Shown here in pieces: positions 1 to 13,000 of a stretch of DNA of 64,000 nt; position 1 is the stretch's first letter; the number at the start of each line of letters is the position of its first letter. Both the position numbers and the translations under genes were made by a program. The notes below the pieces were generated by a model. The model was not told the DNA's origin, did not search any database, and saw nothing but the letters and a program-made list of their open reading frames with translations. Source of the DNA: Oxyruncus cristatus (lineage: Eukaryota; Chordata; Aves; Passeriformes; Cotingidae); NCBI GenBank assembly GCA_013399855.1, contig VXAY01005611.1, positions 180,636 through 244,635 on the forward strand. The letters are read 5' to 3'.

Positions 1-990
1 GGGGTGTGGGGATGGGTTCCTCTTTGCATGTTGGGCATGAGGCTGCATACCCTGCTGTGGCCACAGTTCTGTGGTCCTTCATCTGTCTGATTTAAGAGCA
101 AGGTTTCCCAAAGGTTTAAAGAGCTGGAATGATACATTTTAAATTTACTTTCTTACATGAGTGCATAAGTTATGGTGCTTCATGTTTGTTTTTCACCTCA
201 AACTTTGAGTGGCTGTTACTCAGGTAAATTTGCTGATGTGTTGATATAATATGTGAATACCTGGCCTTTACTCTGTGCTGTTTTTTTCTATTCTCTCATA
301 TTTCCTCTGCATTAAGAATTGGTTACCTGTCCTTTTAATTTTTTCACCATGAAACCCTTTACCTATCACATAAGGTCATTGCTTTTGCTAACTATGCTGT
401 TTCTCTTTTCCCCAAAAATAAGCTGGTATGAGTCCCCTGTCAGAGTGCAGTCTCAAATATACTGAGAAATAGACTAAATGCTTAGTTGTTACCTTTATTC
501 CTAAATAAATGTAAATGTGGGGTCTGGTTATTTCTTGGTCACCTATATTTTACCAAGTCATATACTGTAAATCACTTTGTCTGGGCAAGTGGATTAAATG
601 TCCTTTGACTTAGTCTTCTGGCCTCACTCACTGTGGTTTCACAGCTTCAAACCTAAGGAAGGGCTGCAGAGAATCTGCTTCTTCCCTTGTGTGGTGCTTA
701 TAGAGCAAGCTGGGCTGGGGAGACGAGTCACCAGAAAAATACTTGGTTTTGGCTAAGGCTAGCTCTACCTTCTAACTCATCTCTGTGAACAGGCTGGTGG
801 GGGGAACACTGTTAGTTATCTAGATACAGTAGGAAGGTGAGTGGACCCCAGAATGCTGTCCTAATGTCAGCTTAGTCAAATGCTTAATCTTTTGCTTTAA
901 CTGTAGATTGCAGATCATACAGGCAGCAGTAAGATCACTCATGCAGTATTATTCTTGAAGCTGACTGTAGTCATCTTGCTCTGTACACAG
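1..990 (+). other. TES: TES intron 1, 3' part
   Basis: This is AT-rich sequence upstream of the exon 2 acceptor. I see no exon, repeat or strong motif in it. It is assigned to intron 1 because the TES frame begins exactly at the exon 2 acceptor and the short upstream coding exon is absent. Confidence 0.8.
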
Positions 991-1076
991 ATGGGCTTGG
1001 GCCACGAGGAAGGATTTGGTGCCCCCTGCTTAAAATGCAAGGATAAGTGTGAAGGATTTGAGCTCCATTTCTGGAG
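991..1076 (+). CDS. TES: TES exon 2 (Cys-rich N-terminus)
   Basis: The acceptor ends CTGTACACAG and the donor is GTAAGTG. The exon encodes residues 10-37, starting [13 protein letters not shown], with Cys22, Cys25 and Cys29 of the N-terminal Cys-rich region; the Arg38 codon is split after two bases. The first codon is ATG, which in human serves as the start of a shorter isoform lacking the first nine residues. A transcript with a non-coding alternative first exon could therefore start translation here. Confidence 0.95.
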
Positions 1077-4000
1077 GTAAGTGACACCAGATGTACCCTA
1101 CATTGTGACTCAGCACTGTAGACTAGTACATGTATGCAAATGTCTTAAGTAACTGCTTTTGTTCTCTCTTTTGATTGCTGGTAGCAGATGCTTTTAAAAA
1201 GCTGACAAGGTTCAGGGCCAAAGCTTCTCAAATGCATTACAACAGTGTGTTTAAGTATCTAATCACTTGTGAACATTTCATTTGCACTGAAAAAAAAAAT
1301 GGTAGTACTTCTACTGAAGCATTTGCTTTAGCTGACTAAACAGTTGAAGTAGGTTTGTAAAAACATGGCTATCATTACCGTAAGAGAAATGACAGGGAAG
1401 AAGTGTGTTTTATCTCAGTGATAAAATGCATTCTCATCCCCTGACCAAATAGATAAGCTTTGCTCTGAGACTCAACATAAAATTACTTTGAAAATATGTT
1501 GAAACTCTGTATACAGCTACAAATGACTTAAAAGGAGGAAGAGGTGCCACGATTCAAGTAAGTTGGATAGTACTCAGCCTTGAATGATGACTGTGTCATG
1601 GGTTTACTCTGGGCTAATTTGTTTTTAAACCTCTTACACAATTGCTATGAGATGAGAGAAGTTTTATACAGACAAAAGAGACTTGACGTGGGGGAATAAT
1701 ATTAAATTTATTGCTAGCAGGATAAAAACTAAAGAAAAATATATACAACAATTCTAACTAGGTAAAATTATGAAGAAAATGTTATGTATTTACCAAATTA
1801 TCCCTCCCCGCGTATCAGTCCAGGAGGAGACAAGTCTTTTCTTTACTTTCTGTGTTTACAGTTCCTCCAAATCAAATTTGCAGCACTTGAAAGTTTTCTT
1901 CTTATCTCTAGGGTGACGGCTCTGATCGGCGGTAGCTGGAAATCTCTCTCTCTCTCTCTCTCTGCTGCACGTCGACCTCAGGACTGTCCCTGCTCCTTCC
2001 TGCCGGGCCAGGACCGGAGGCTGGGGGGTACTCGGGCCTAGTGAGGTCCTCCATGGACTGCAAGGGGACAACTTGCTGCACCATGGTCTTCACCACTGTT
2101 ACAGGGGATAATGGCATCGAGCCCATCCCCTGGTTTTTTTGTGGGGTCCCTTCTCACAGGAGACAGCCTTGGATGAGCTTCTCCAGCGTGAGTCTACCCT
2201 CGTACAACAATTCTTCCATAATCTGCTGTTTTTAGGGTCACAAATTAATTACACCAGCATAAATCCCTCACTGAGATGGCATGTCCTACCTGGCACCCTT
2301 GCTCCAGTGTAGGTTTCTCTCTCCAAGGGCCACAGGTCTCCAGCAAGACTGTTTTATTTTAGGCCTCTCACAGAGTTACCACTTCCTCTGTGCACTCCTC
2401 TGCTCCGGCACAGGCTCTTTCATGAGCTGCAGGAAGATTTCTCTCTGCTCCGGCACAAGCTCTCTTCATGAGCTGCAAAAGGATCTCCTCACTCCAAATA
2501 ATCTTCCACAGGTGGCAGGGGTTTTAGTTTTTAGGTCTTTTCCCCTGCTGGAGGGGGAGAGGGGGCCCTCCCGCGCCTCTCCTCCCCTCTCCTGCTACCC
2601 TGCCCTTGGAGGTTACATTGCCATCTCTTGTTCCCCTCCGCTCTCCTCCGGGCTGGAATTTCTTCTGTGCAATTCATCTTCTCTTCTGTTTTCTTAAGTA
2701 TGTCATTTGCAGAGGCATTACTAATACTTGTGATTGGCTTTGCTCTGGAAATTTACCTGGAATTAACTATTCTTTAACCCTGGTGGGGCTGGTAAACCCA
2801 CGACAGGCTGTTACTATACCAATGAGTTGATGATAGCAGTAGATAGTCTGTGCTGTGTTCTATATATGTATATTAATACATTTATATGCAGCTGACCCAG
2901 TTCACTCATTATACTGGGTATGCTTTAAGATGGAGCTTAGTGATTTTGATTTTTTAAAAAAAATCCTTTTGAAAGGGCAACTCCTGAAAAGGACATAAAA
3001 CCAAATAATTGTTAGTAGCGTTAGCACATATTAACAGTAAAAATTATTACATTTTGTCAGTGTTGTTTAGGTACAATCATAGTGGTATCTGCAATAGAAT
3101 TTTTATTTTGTGGGTTTTTTTGAAGGTAGGCTTTGTATCCCAGTCATAGTGGCATCAGGTGCTGATAAGGCCTAGGAGATTTTATGTCTTGGCCCAAATA
3201 TTTGACTGCAGATGAGACTCTTTAGAAAATAACCAGGCAAACAAAAACGAAACACAACAAAAGCTTGCTATAAATTGATAAGAACATAGCTTGTTGATTA
3301 TATATCTGTAATATGTAGCTATAGAAATAACTTAAAAATAATGATATGGACCAAGAAGTGGTAATAAGTAAATGTGACCATCTAAGGATAAAAGACACGA
3401 TTAATTTATGGAATGATTTTTTCAGTATGCACTTAGTCACTGAAGTAACTTGTGTAGAAGTATTAGTAAAATAAAACAGAACACACTTAATGTGTGTAGG
3501 TAATGCAGTAAAAGAGAATTAAAAAATGCAGGAGTAAAGAGTGTTTATCCATGATAAAACATTGTATTGCGTTCTACTTGAAAGCTCTTTGTTCATAGTC
3601 ACCATGATAGATGGGGAAATCACAACTGGGGGAGGAAAAAGGTTAGTCCAGTGAGCTTTTTTTTTTTTCCTCCTTTTTTTTTTCTTGTTTTGCTTAGCTC
3701 TCAATGTTAGACTTTTTAATTGCTAGCTCATTCTTTAAAAGGGAAGAATTTAGTGTAAAAAGAAATCAAATAGCTAAAGTGATTTAGTGACATAATAGTA
3801 TGATTGCCAAGTTAGAAAGTGTCTGCTTTTCTTCATGTGTTTCACTATCTTCGTGTGGTTAGGCCTCATTGTGCCAGGTCCTGAATTCATAGCTCATCAG
3901 AACACTGCCTCTCCTAGACAGCAAGAGCTTGTAGACAGCAGTGGACTGAAGAGCAAGTAAGGAAAAAGATGTAAAAACAGTGACAATTTAGACAAGATTG

Positions 4001-7000
4001 TCCTTGGAAATTGAATCTATACAGGATAGACCAGATAAATAAGGTGGCTGGAAGCATTCTGGGAAGCTTCATCTATGAGTTAGACAAATGTGGCACACAC
4101 CTCTGAAACAGTTGAAGAGTTAGCAATTGGGACAATTCAAGAATGGGTTAGAAAACAGTTGTTTCTCCAGCAGAGCTGCAACTGGGGACTGTAAGGGTAT
4201 GAATTTGAAGTCTTAATTCAGTTTTGTGTAATCAGTTTTCAAAGGAAAAAATACGCTTTGCATGATGCAGGTATTTTGGGAGTCTACCACTTGAACTGAA
4301 AGATCCTTTTCACTTAGTCATTAGCCTTAAAATTTGAAACTCTGTTTGAAGCAGAAACAAACTGTAGCACAAGTGAACAGAATGTTGTCTTTATAGCATG
4401 AATGATCAACATCAGTTCCAGTTTAATCACTAACTTTGCTGTTACTCATCTGTAAAAGACAAGTGTTGAAGTAAGAATTGTAGTTAAACTGTTACTCATT
4501 GGGGGAATAACTGGGGGTGGGAATTGAGGCCAGCCGGCAGCTAAGCACCCACACAGCTACTCACTCACTGTCCTGCACATCACAGTGTGGGAACAAAAAG
4601 CAAGAACGAAAATGAGAACTCATGCATTGAAATCAAGTCAGTTTAACAGGTGAAATGGGGGGGTGAGCAAGTGATGCGAAGGCAATCATTGGCCACCTCC
4701 CACCAGCAGACAGATTCCTAGCCAGTCTCCAAGCAGTGTCTACTTTAGAAGTCAGAAACCCTGCCTTCTTGACCCTTTACCTCCGTCATCCTGCTGACCA
4801 AGACTTTATATAGTATTCAGCATTTCTCTGGCCAGTTTGAGTCAGCTGTGCCCGTTCCCAGCATCTTCACTTGCTGAGGTAGGGGCAGAATCCAAAAATG
4901 AGGGAGCCTTGACTTTGTGCCGGAAGTGCTCAGCAATAGCAAGTGCTACCAAGGGTGTTTTAGCTACAAACCCAAAGAACAGCACCTTACAGGCATTAGG
5001 AGGACAGTGACCTCTGTAGGAACCTGACGCTGCACGGTAAGTGAGGCAGCAGCGGCTGCGGGCAGTGTGAGGGTGACACTGCCCTCTCCTGGGGGTACCC
5101 GAGGAGCTTCAGCACATCACACAGCCCTTGGAAACGGTGTTCCTTGAAGAGCTAACAAGTAATTTCTTTCTGTATTTCCGTACAAAAGTCTCAATGCTTC
5201 CTCTGGGGGGTCAGATTGGAAAGAGCACCAAAAAATCCAAGTATACCTATCTAGTGGCAGAGTTTTACACAGGGTTGCTACACCCTTCTTCTCTATACTA
5301 GTAGTGTTTGGAAAATATCTCTTCTGGGGTGGCCAGTGCTATGTAAACAGCTTGCGCTGTAAATTTTGAGGCACTGTTGTGTGAAGGTTTTATAGGTGCA
5401 GAACTTTAAATTGAGGCTAGTATAAAAATGGTGGTAAACAAAGCCTTTAGTAAATTTTTTCCTGAATTTTGAAATTGATTGCCTCAGTGTTGTAAGCTGA
5501 ACACAAAATAAATAAATGAGACAGGGTCTACAATGTAGCTGAATGATTAAAAATTATCTGCTTTATCTTAGTGTGCTCATAGCTTTTGCTTTCAAAATTG
5601 TCCTCAGAATCATGGAGCTGTCCAAGTGTAGAAGCAGCATCAGGAAGGGTTTTCTTAATTCTGATGTTAGACTTAGTTCTGACTGCAAAACAGCCTCCAC
5701 ACACATGCAACAGGACAGGCTGGATGCAAGACTGCTACTTGGTTACATGTTGCTCTCTGGGAATGTATTTCCCACTAGAGGGAAGTATGGGACAGGAGTT
5801 AGAAGTTCTTAAAAGTGGGAGAGAAGGTTCTGATTTATCTTGGTTGTGTATTAACCAGACGGTGATAATGGTCTTTGCTGTGGCTTGCCAAGATATAAAA
5901 AAACTTCTGGGGATGAAAAGCTTGGGAATGACCTTTTTCAGCATCTGGCTTCTCTACACAGATAAAAGCCTTGGAAGGTGGGGAGAGCTTTAAGTTGACT
6001 TTAGGATTCTCTGATACTACCACTGACAGGCAAGTATGAGATACAGTTCAAAGCATTTGCAATTACTATAGCTGCATTGATAGCAAGGAAACATAAGGAA
6101 TCATAGAATTAGAGACCTGAATGAAGGGACAGATGCCTCCTCACAATGGTTCACTGGTGCCACAATGCTGGAGGAATGGACAATAACAGAGTTCTGTGCA
6201 GCCTTTCAACAGCACCTTGAAATGTTGGAGAGATGGGCACAGAAGAACTGTCTGAAATTCAATAAAGACAAATGCAGAGTCCTGTACCTGGGGAGGAATA
6301 ACCTCAGGTACAAATACAGGCTGGGGGCCGACCTGCTGGAAAGCAGCTCTGCAAAGAAGGACCTGTGGGTCCTGGTGGGCAACAAGCTGTCCATGCACCA
6401 TGAGTGTGCTCTGGTGGCAAAGAAGGCCAATGGCATCCTGGGGTGCATCAGGAAGAGCATTGCCAGCAGGTTGAGGGAGGTGATCCTGCCCCTCTGCTCA
6501 GCCCTGGTGAGGCCACATCAGGAGTGCTGTGCCCAGTTCTGGGTTCGTCAGTACAGGAGACCTGGAACTCCTGGAGCAGGTCCAGTGGAGGGCAACAATC
6601 ATGATTAAAGGGACTGGAGCATCTCTCTTTTGAGGGAAGGCTGAGGGAGCTGGCACTGTTTAGTCTTGAGAAGAGACAACTGAGAGGGGACCTCATCAAT
6701 GTCTATAAGTATCTGAAAGGAAGGTGACAAGAAGATGGAGACAGGCTCTTCTCGGTGGTGCCAAACAATAGGACAAGAGACAGTGGAATAGATTGCCCAG
6801 AGAGGTTGTGGAGTCTCCCTCACTGGAGATATTCAAGAAGCACCCGGATGCAATCCTATGCCATATGCTCTACAATGGCCCTGCTTGAGCAGGGAGGTTG
6901 GACCAGATGACTGGCTGTGGTCCCTTCCTATCACAGAATGGGTATGGTTAAAAGAGGTTAGTCTTTCTGTGTGTAGGGCACAAGCCTCAGGACTTGCCAG

Positions 7001-10000
7001 GTACTTGCTGAGGGTTTCTATGTGCTTGCATCTGCTGCCTTCTGTCACTAGGAGCTAGCATAGGAAGGATCATGATCGGAATGATTTTTCCTCTCCATGC
7101 ACCAAAACATAGGAAAGCAGGAGGATGGCTGACATTTGATTCTGGAGAATGGACTGGCAGTCTTTGATCCTTGCTGTCAGTAGACATCCAGGACACAGGA
7201 ATTCACCATTTGAGAGAGAGGATGGATTCTCTATACCTTTCTTGCTTCTCTCTACTGACTCAAGACCTGGGGGTAAGGCACGATCTACTAGATCTCTGTT
7301 TTACAGATCTGCAACTTTTAATTCCACAGATAGGGAGGAAACTTCACAATCTTCCATGTTTTGAATGGGAAGACTTTCCCAAATTGTTGAGACTTGTGTG
7401 GAAGAACACTTCTGCTCTGAGGTCCAGAGAGCTGTGAACACGTGAGTAGGAGTCTAACATCTCCTTCAGTAGGGAACTTGCTGAACGTCCTCAAGTGAAG
7501 GGAGAATGTTTTCAACAGTACAGGTGGAGAGAATAAGAAACTTTCACTGCCTGTTGTCATGATAGAGTCAAAGGAGATAAAGTTGCCTATACATACATGT
7601 GTTTATGTATCTGTATGTCTGTGTGTGTATATAACAGCAACTGGTTTTTTTTCTGGCACATTTGAGGTGTTAACGTGTTAACACCAAAGATGAAGCATCA
7701 ATCATCAGACAGACTTGTGAAGTATAAGTTTGAGGTAATGGCATGGGCTTGCTTCAGTGAGATAATTGCATCATAGTCAAAGAAATGACCAGTCTGTCTG
7801 TCCTAAAGAGAGGTAATTGGCCATATCCCTTCTGCAGAGGAGACTGTGAATGACAATGAGCAGGATTCTGATGTGGCAATTCAGTGGAAGAAGGTAGGAC
7901 TAAATTGTAAACAGTACTATTGAGGGAAGAGTAAATGTCAACTGTATGTGTGTAAATGTCAATTATATATTTTTTTAGTACTGGAATTACTCCAGAGGAG
8001 GGATTATAGGTCTGGACAGGAGACCTTTCCGTGGTTGTTAGCAGTTTTATGGACATCTTCATGTGGCTGAGATCCAAGGAAGCCTTGGGGAGCACAGGAA
8101 GTGGCAACAGCCTAGGGGATTTTCCTTTGACTTGCTGAGGTATGCTGACATCAGTTGTGACTTAGCATTGTCCACATTCTTTCTGGATTGTCTTCTGCAT
8201 TTGGAGGTGTAATTGTCCACAAGTTCTAGTGCCAAAGCCAGTGTACTTGTAATTTTGTAACATAGCCCCTATAACAGCTTCTTCCAGACTCTGTGTTGGC
8301 ACTTAACCTTGAAAGAGGAAGGAGATGGCATTACACTGAAATGTACACACTCAAATTCTTTATTTCAGTAGGTGCAGGGGTGGGGAAGATTAATGAGTAT
8401 GGTTATTTTCAATGCAAGTACAAAGCACAGTAGTTCTATGCCAGTTTTCACAGTGGGTGCCAGGAAGGACCTGAGGACAAATTGTGTGCTTTCACTTCTT
8501 TGTGACTACCTACTTAAGAGGAAAACAAAAAAATAAAATCTCTCACAGATACTGAAATTACTAAAACGTATTAAGCCTTTAAGGTGGGATAGAGCATGGT
8601 AACAGGAATTATTGAGTCTGGGTGTTCACGTAGTTGAAATAGAAACAGGATCTCTAAGTTGTTCTGCATTCTGAAAGAATGCTATTAGAAAAAGATATGT
8701 AATGAAATTACATAATGTGAGGAAAAAGTAAGGTGCCCTTGCAGCTTTTCCAGCACATGTGAAAGTCTTGGGAAGAATTCCACCACAGCTTGTGAGGGGT
8801 GGTCTGGTCTGCAGGCTGTCAATGCTGCTTCTCTGTAGTTGGATGCTTTACAGATGGGAAGCCTGTCACATTGCAGTGGTGACCCCACAGTCAATAAAAC
8901 AATATGAACTGTTCTTACTGAGGTTTGTCCTGCAAGCAGAGCAGTTCTGGACAGCATGATTATACTCTACTTGCATCAGTCTGTGCAGGTTACCTGAGAA
9001 TATCTGTTTGTTCACCAGTGTTATGAGACCATATCTTGTCAAGAGGCAAGAATAAAAACAGGGCTTACTATTGCTTAAAGTGGAAAAAGTAAACAAAATA
9101 TCTGGTAACTTGTTGTTCAGGTGGACTAACTGCTTCAATTCCAGTTGCATGTGTGCTGTGAGGCACAAGGCTGCATGATGATCATGATGTAATAAACACT
9201 AATTTTTTTAAAAACAAGGTCTGATTCTGTCACCTTGTATTAGATATCAAAGAAGATATAATGAAGAGTTAGTAATAAGGTATAATCACATGCATACCTT
9301 AAAACATGAGCAAAGTGGATATGAATTTATTAGTTTATTAAACAATCTCTAGGTATTAGCTGTGTAAAGGGTTCATGTAGACTGATGCTGAAGATGTTGC
9401 AAAACTTTGTTTTTAAGTGCTTGAAATGCATAGTACAGCTCTTATGCTTAATGGGCAATGCTAGTTCATGTTTGAATGTTTTGGTAAGCTGGGAGATTGC
9501 AAACTACTTAGTGTTTAGTACCTATTCAGGTAAGTATCAGCTTTGACATTCTGTGCATCCTTCCTGTTGTGGAGTCAAGTTGGAAGCTGTCACACAGTTA
9601 TTAGAGTGGAGTGGTTTATTTTTATTGCAGTTAGCTATTATATTTATTTGTAGTTGGCTTTATAATGTGTTACCATAATTTGTGGTTGCTGTATAACCAC
9701 GTGACCAGGACAACATCCACCACACACTGAACTGATAGTACCCCACATCATAAACTGGTGTACACATGGAGGGCATATGTTTGGGGTTGGCTGTGCATCA
9801 TTTCACGTGACCAGTTAAACTCAGGTCATCCTTCTTCCTTCCTTTCTTATCCCCTCAGAGGCCTGCTGTGGTCAGTGGCATGTTCTTGTCTTGTAGCTGT
9901 GACATACCTTACCTTAAGGCACATAACTTGCTTACAAGACTGTAAAAAGCAAGATGCAGAATAAAGAGTTCAATGGGTTTTGGCAAGCAGGGTTGAGAAG

Positions 10001-13000
10001 CAATTTATAGATAGTAGTTTATGCTATTTGCTGTTTGAAGGATAACTAATGGGGTAAAGGATAGATAATGGGGTAAAATATCGCTCATTCTTCTTCAAAT
10101 TCCAGAGAACCAGAAGGTTGATCTGTTTTCTTAGTCTGTAATAAGAATCTGTAGTTAACATCTAGCTTCACTACTTTCTGTATACAGTGGCTGACTGCTT
10201 TGAACTGAAGTTCTGGGAAAGCCATTAATAAATAATAAACTAGCTTGTCTAGTCCACGGTTCTGTTCATTATATGTGATTGTTTAATTATGCTTAAGGTA
10301 ATAAATTGCTTTTTCATATCCCTTAGCCAAAGCAGTTGAAATGTCTTGTATATAAAAGAATATAATTTATATCTAAGTAAGTAGATATGCTTCTACCTTT
10401 TAAGGCTGTTATCTGTGAAAATTCTCTCTGCAGCATGTGCCAGAGTACTTCTGACTTGGTTCAGAACTGTTTGAAAGACTTTGTCCATATAAGCCTTACA
10501 CTTTTCTTTCATCTTCTCTTTAAATGCTGTGCTTTGAACAGAACTCCGTGCAGTTACATTGTACATAGGGATGTATGCCCTTTTTTTCCTTTCTAAGACA
10601 TACTTGTTTCCACATGATAGCAGCTTTGCGATAACCAAATATCATGCATACAGTGAAATGCATATGAACCAAATAGTACAGTGTATGTAACTCTGACTGT
10701 ATAAAGAGCAACTGAAAAACTAAAAGCCCAAATAATTGATTGCTGAGGGACTCATGTAGATGCATCAAGTTAACTTCAAATAAATCTGGTAGGCAGCTGA
10801 TAATGGACACGTATGTGTGATCAGTGTTGAGTTGTAACTAAAAGAACGATACAGCATCATATTCAAAATGCTTTAGTGTAGTTGACTGATATCAATCTGA
10901 TAATACTGGTAAACAATGTAAGTAATACAACAGGAGAAATAAAGAGGTGTTTAACATGTTATTCCATAACATGTAAAAAGCTTCCTAATTTTTAAGAAAC
11001 AATATTTCCTAATCAAAGCACTGAAAACAAGAGGTTGGGTGATGTTACTACACACATGGCTGGTGAGAGATTTCATTTTGATTGAGATGGTAATTTTGTT
11101 GCTGTTTCCATGAATTTCAGAAAAATATGCCGCAACTGCAAATGTGGCCAGGAAGAGCATGATATCCTCTCAAGCAATGAGGAAGATCGGAAAGTGGGGA
11201 AACTCTTTGAAGATACAAAATACACGACCCTTATTGCAAAGCTGAAGAGTGATGGCAATCCTGTGTACAAACGCAATGTAATGATACTGACCAATCCAGT
11301 GCCAGCCAAGAAGAACATATCCATCAATACTGTGACTTATGAGTGGGCTCCTCCTGTTCAGAATCAGACACTTGTAAGTCCAGCTCGCTTTTTTTCATGT
11401 TCAGGGCAGGAGTTGACAGGAAATAAGTAGTAGAGCTTACTGGAAGGATAACTTTGCTGGTTGTAGCCTTCTTCTCTCCTTCTTCAAAACTGAAAATATG
11501 GTGCCTGTTTAATTAGTCTTGCCTCTGTCATCTTGCTTTATGGATGCTTGTATGTGGAAGTTCTTAAAATCTGGGGAGATGAGTTAGTTTTTAATAGCAG
11601 ATAACTCTTAACTCTAAGTCTCTGGAGTCCCAGTTTCTCTAACCTGCCTTTTTTTTTTTTTTTTTAATAAACTTGAAAAATTTGTGTCAAGTGTGAGCTT
11701 AAAGGAAAAAAAAAAAAAAAAAAAAAANNNNNNNNNNNNNCCCCCCAAAAAACAACAAAAACCCAAACAAACAAAAAACCCCAAACAAACAACAACAAAA
11801 AAACACAAACAAAAAAACCAAAACACAACAAACAAGCAACACTGGAAAAAAAAACCAACACCAAAGCCAACCCTCCATCAGTTTATGTCATTTTTTAAAG
11901 TTAAGGGGAACACTTAGTCTTGCTTATAGCTTTTACTGTATATGGTAAGAACAAGGTCAGTGTTGACATCAGAAAGAGCAACTCTCTTCCAGTATATTTT
12001 CAGCTGAAGTAGATGAGACAGTAGATAGCCTTCTGTGGATTTTGCTTCACTTCTCAAACTTCGATTGTTAATTTATTGTACTGCAGTATTGCATGATCCA
12101 TGCCAGAATCATGTTATCTCTGACCTACCCATTTTCAGTGAGTTAATCAGACCTTGTACATCTAAACTGACTGTTACTTAACATTCAGTTACTACTTTGA
12201 GATTTTTTTTTTTTTAGGCTTGTCATTACTTTATTAAAACTAGAGGCTTGGAGGTTTTTTTCCCTTTTATTTAGCAGGAGTTGTTTTTTCAATGGTCTCT
12301 ATGCCCTAAGCAGAGTACTTCAGATTCTATTTTTCTAAGACTATACTGATGATCAGTAGTTAGAGACAAGGTGCTGTGTAAATGTTACTTACTCTGAGAA
12401 CTAATAACTCTTTTCTGTATGTTATAAAAAGCTTAAAAGGAAGCCTTTTTGTCTTACTCTGGGAAGAAGTGAATTAATGCATCTGCGCTGCAGTGTTTCT
12501 GGAGTTTAATGTAATGGAAAGAACTTTGTTTTTGACAAATTTGACTGTCGCTAACAACAGTAAAGATTACTTTAGTTGGGTGTTTGCTTAAGAGAATGGG
12601 TCAGTAGTTGAAGTGCTATCTGATACCTAATTCCTTCTTTATTCAGGCTAGGCAGTACATGCAGATGCTACCAAAGGAGAAGCAGCCTGTTGCTGGCTCA
12701 GAAGGCGCACAGTACAGGAAGAAGCAGTTGGCTAAGCAGCTGCCTGCTCACGATCAGGATCCTTCAAAATGCCACGAGCTCTCCCCCAATGAAGTTAAGC
12801 AGATGGAACAATTTGTGAAGAAGTACAAAAATGAGGCACTTGGCGTAGGAGATGTCAAACTCCCTGGTGATGTGGAAGTGAGAGCTGCTGACAAGAATAA
12901 CGTGAACAATGGTGACAGAGGTACCTCATCTGTTGTAGGAGCAATGGAGGACAAGTCCTCAGATCAGAAAGCATCTCAATATGTAAGTATAAGAAGGAAA

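Larger units (their letters stand above)
1594..2805 (-). mobile_element. endogenous retrovirus solo LTR, antisense in TES intron 2
   Basis: The ends form imperfect inverted repeats: TGTCATGGGTTTAC at 1594-1607 and GTAAACCCACGACA at 2792-2805, with one mismatch. They are flanked by candidate 5-bp target duplications GACTG (1589-1593) and GGCTG (2806-2810). An AATAAA lies on the minus strand at 1707-1712, close to one end, as expected for a minus-strand LTR. Internal text (around 2040-2160 and 2690-2750) resembles a familiar avian LTR family by recall. The interval has a (CT)n run and a 45-bp tandem duplication. No internal viral gene is visible, so it reads as a solo LTR of about 1.2 kb, though nested pieces are possible. 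Confidence 0.7.
1077..11120 (+). other. TES: TES intron 2 (10.0 kb)
   Basis: This is the largest intron in the window, phase 2, between GTAAGTG and TGAATTTCAG. It holds two antisense LTRs (1594-2805 and about 4500-4995) and a sense CR1 fragment (about 6153-6950). The remaining sequence (1077-1593, 2806-4499, 4996-6152 and 6951-11120) shows no exon or recognisable repeat apart from the small inverted repeats and E-box pair listed separately. Confidence 0.9.
11374..12646 (+). other. TES: TES intron 3
   Basis: A 1273-base phase 0 intron. Its one notable content is a low-complexity A and A/C-rich tract with an assembly gap. The rest is T-rich intronic sequence. Confidence 0.93.

Noticed and set aside
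2281..2697. A 138-residue protein with repeats
   Set aside because: It lies within the solo LTR; the apparent internal repeat is the 45-bp LTR duplication.
6165..6608. A 147-residue host gene
   Set aside because: The translation is the C-terminal part of CR1 ORF2.
11614..11917. Low-complexity Phe- or Lys-rich proteins
   Set aside because: These are artefacts of the poly(A) and A/C tract, read through the N gap.
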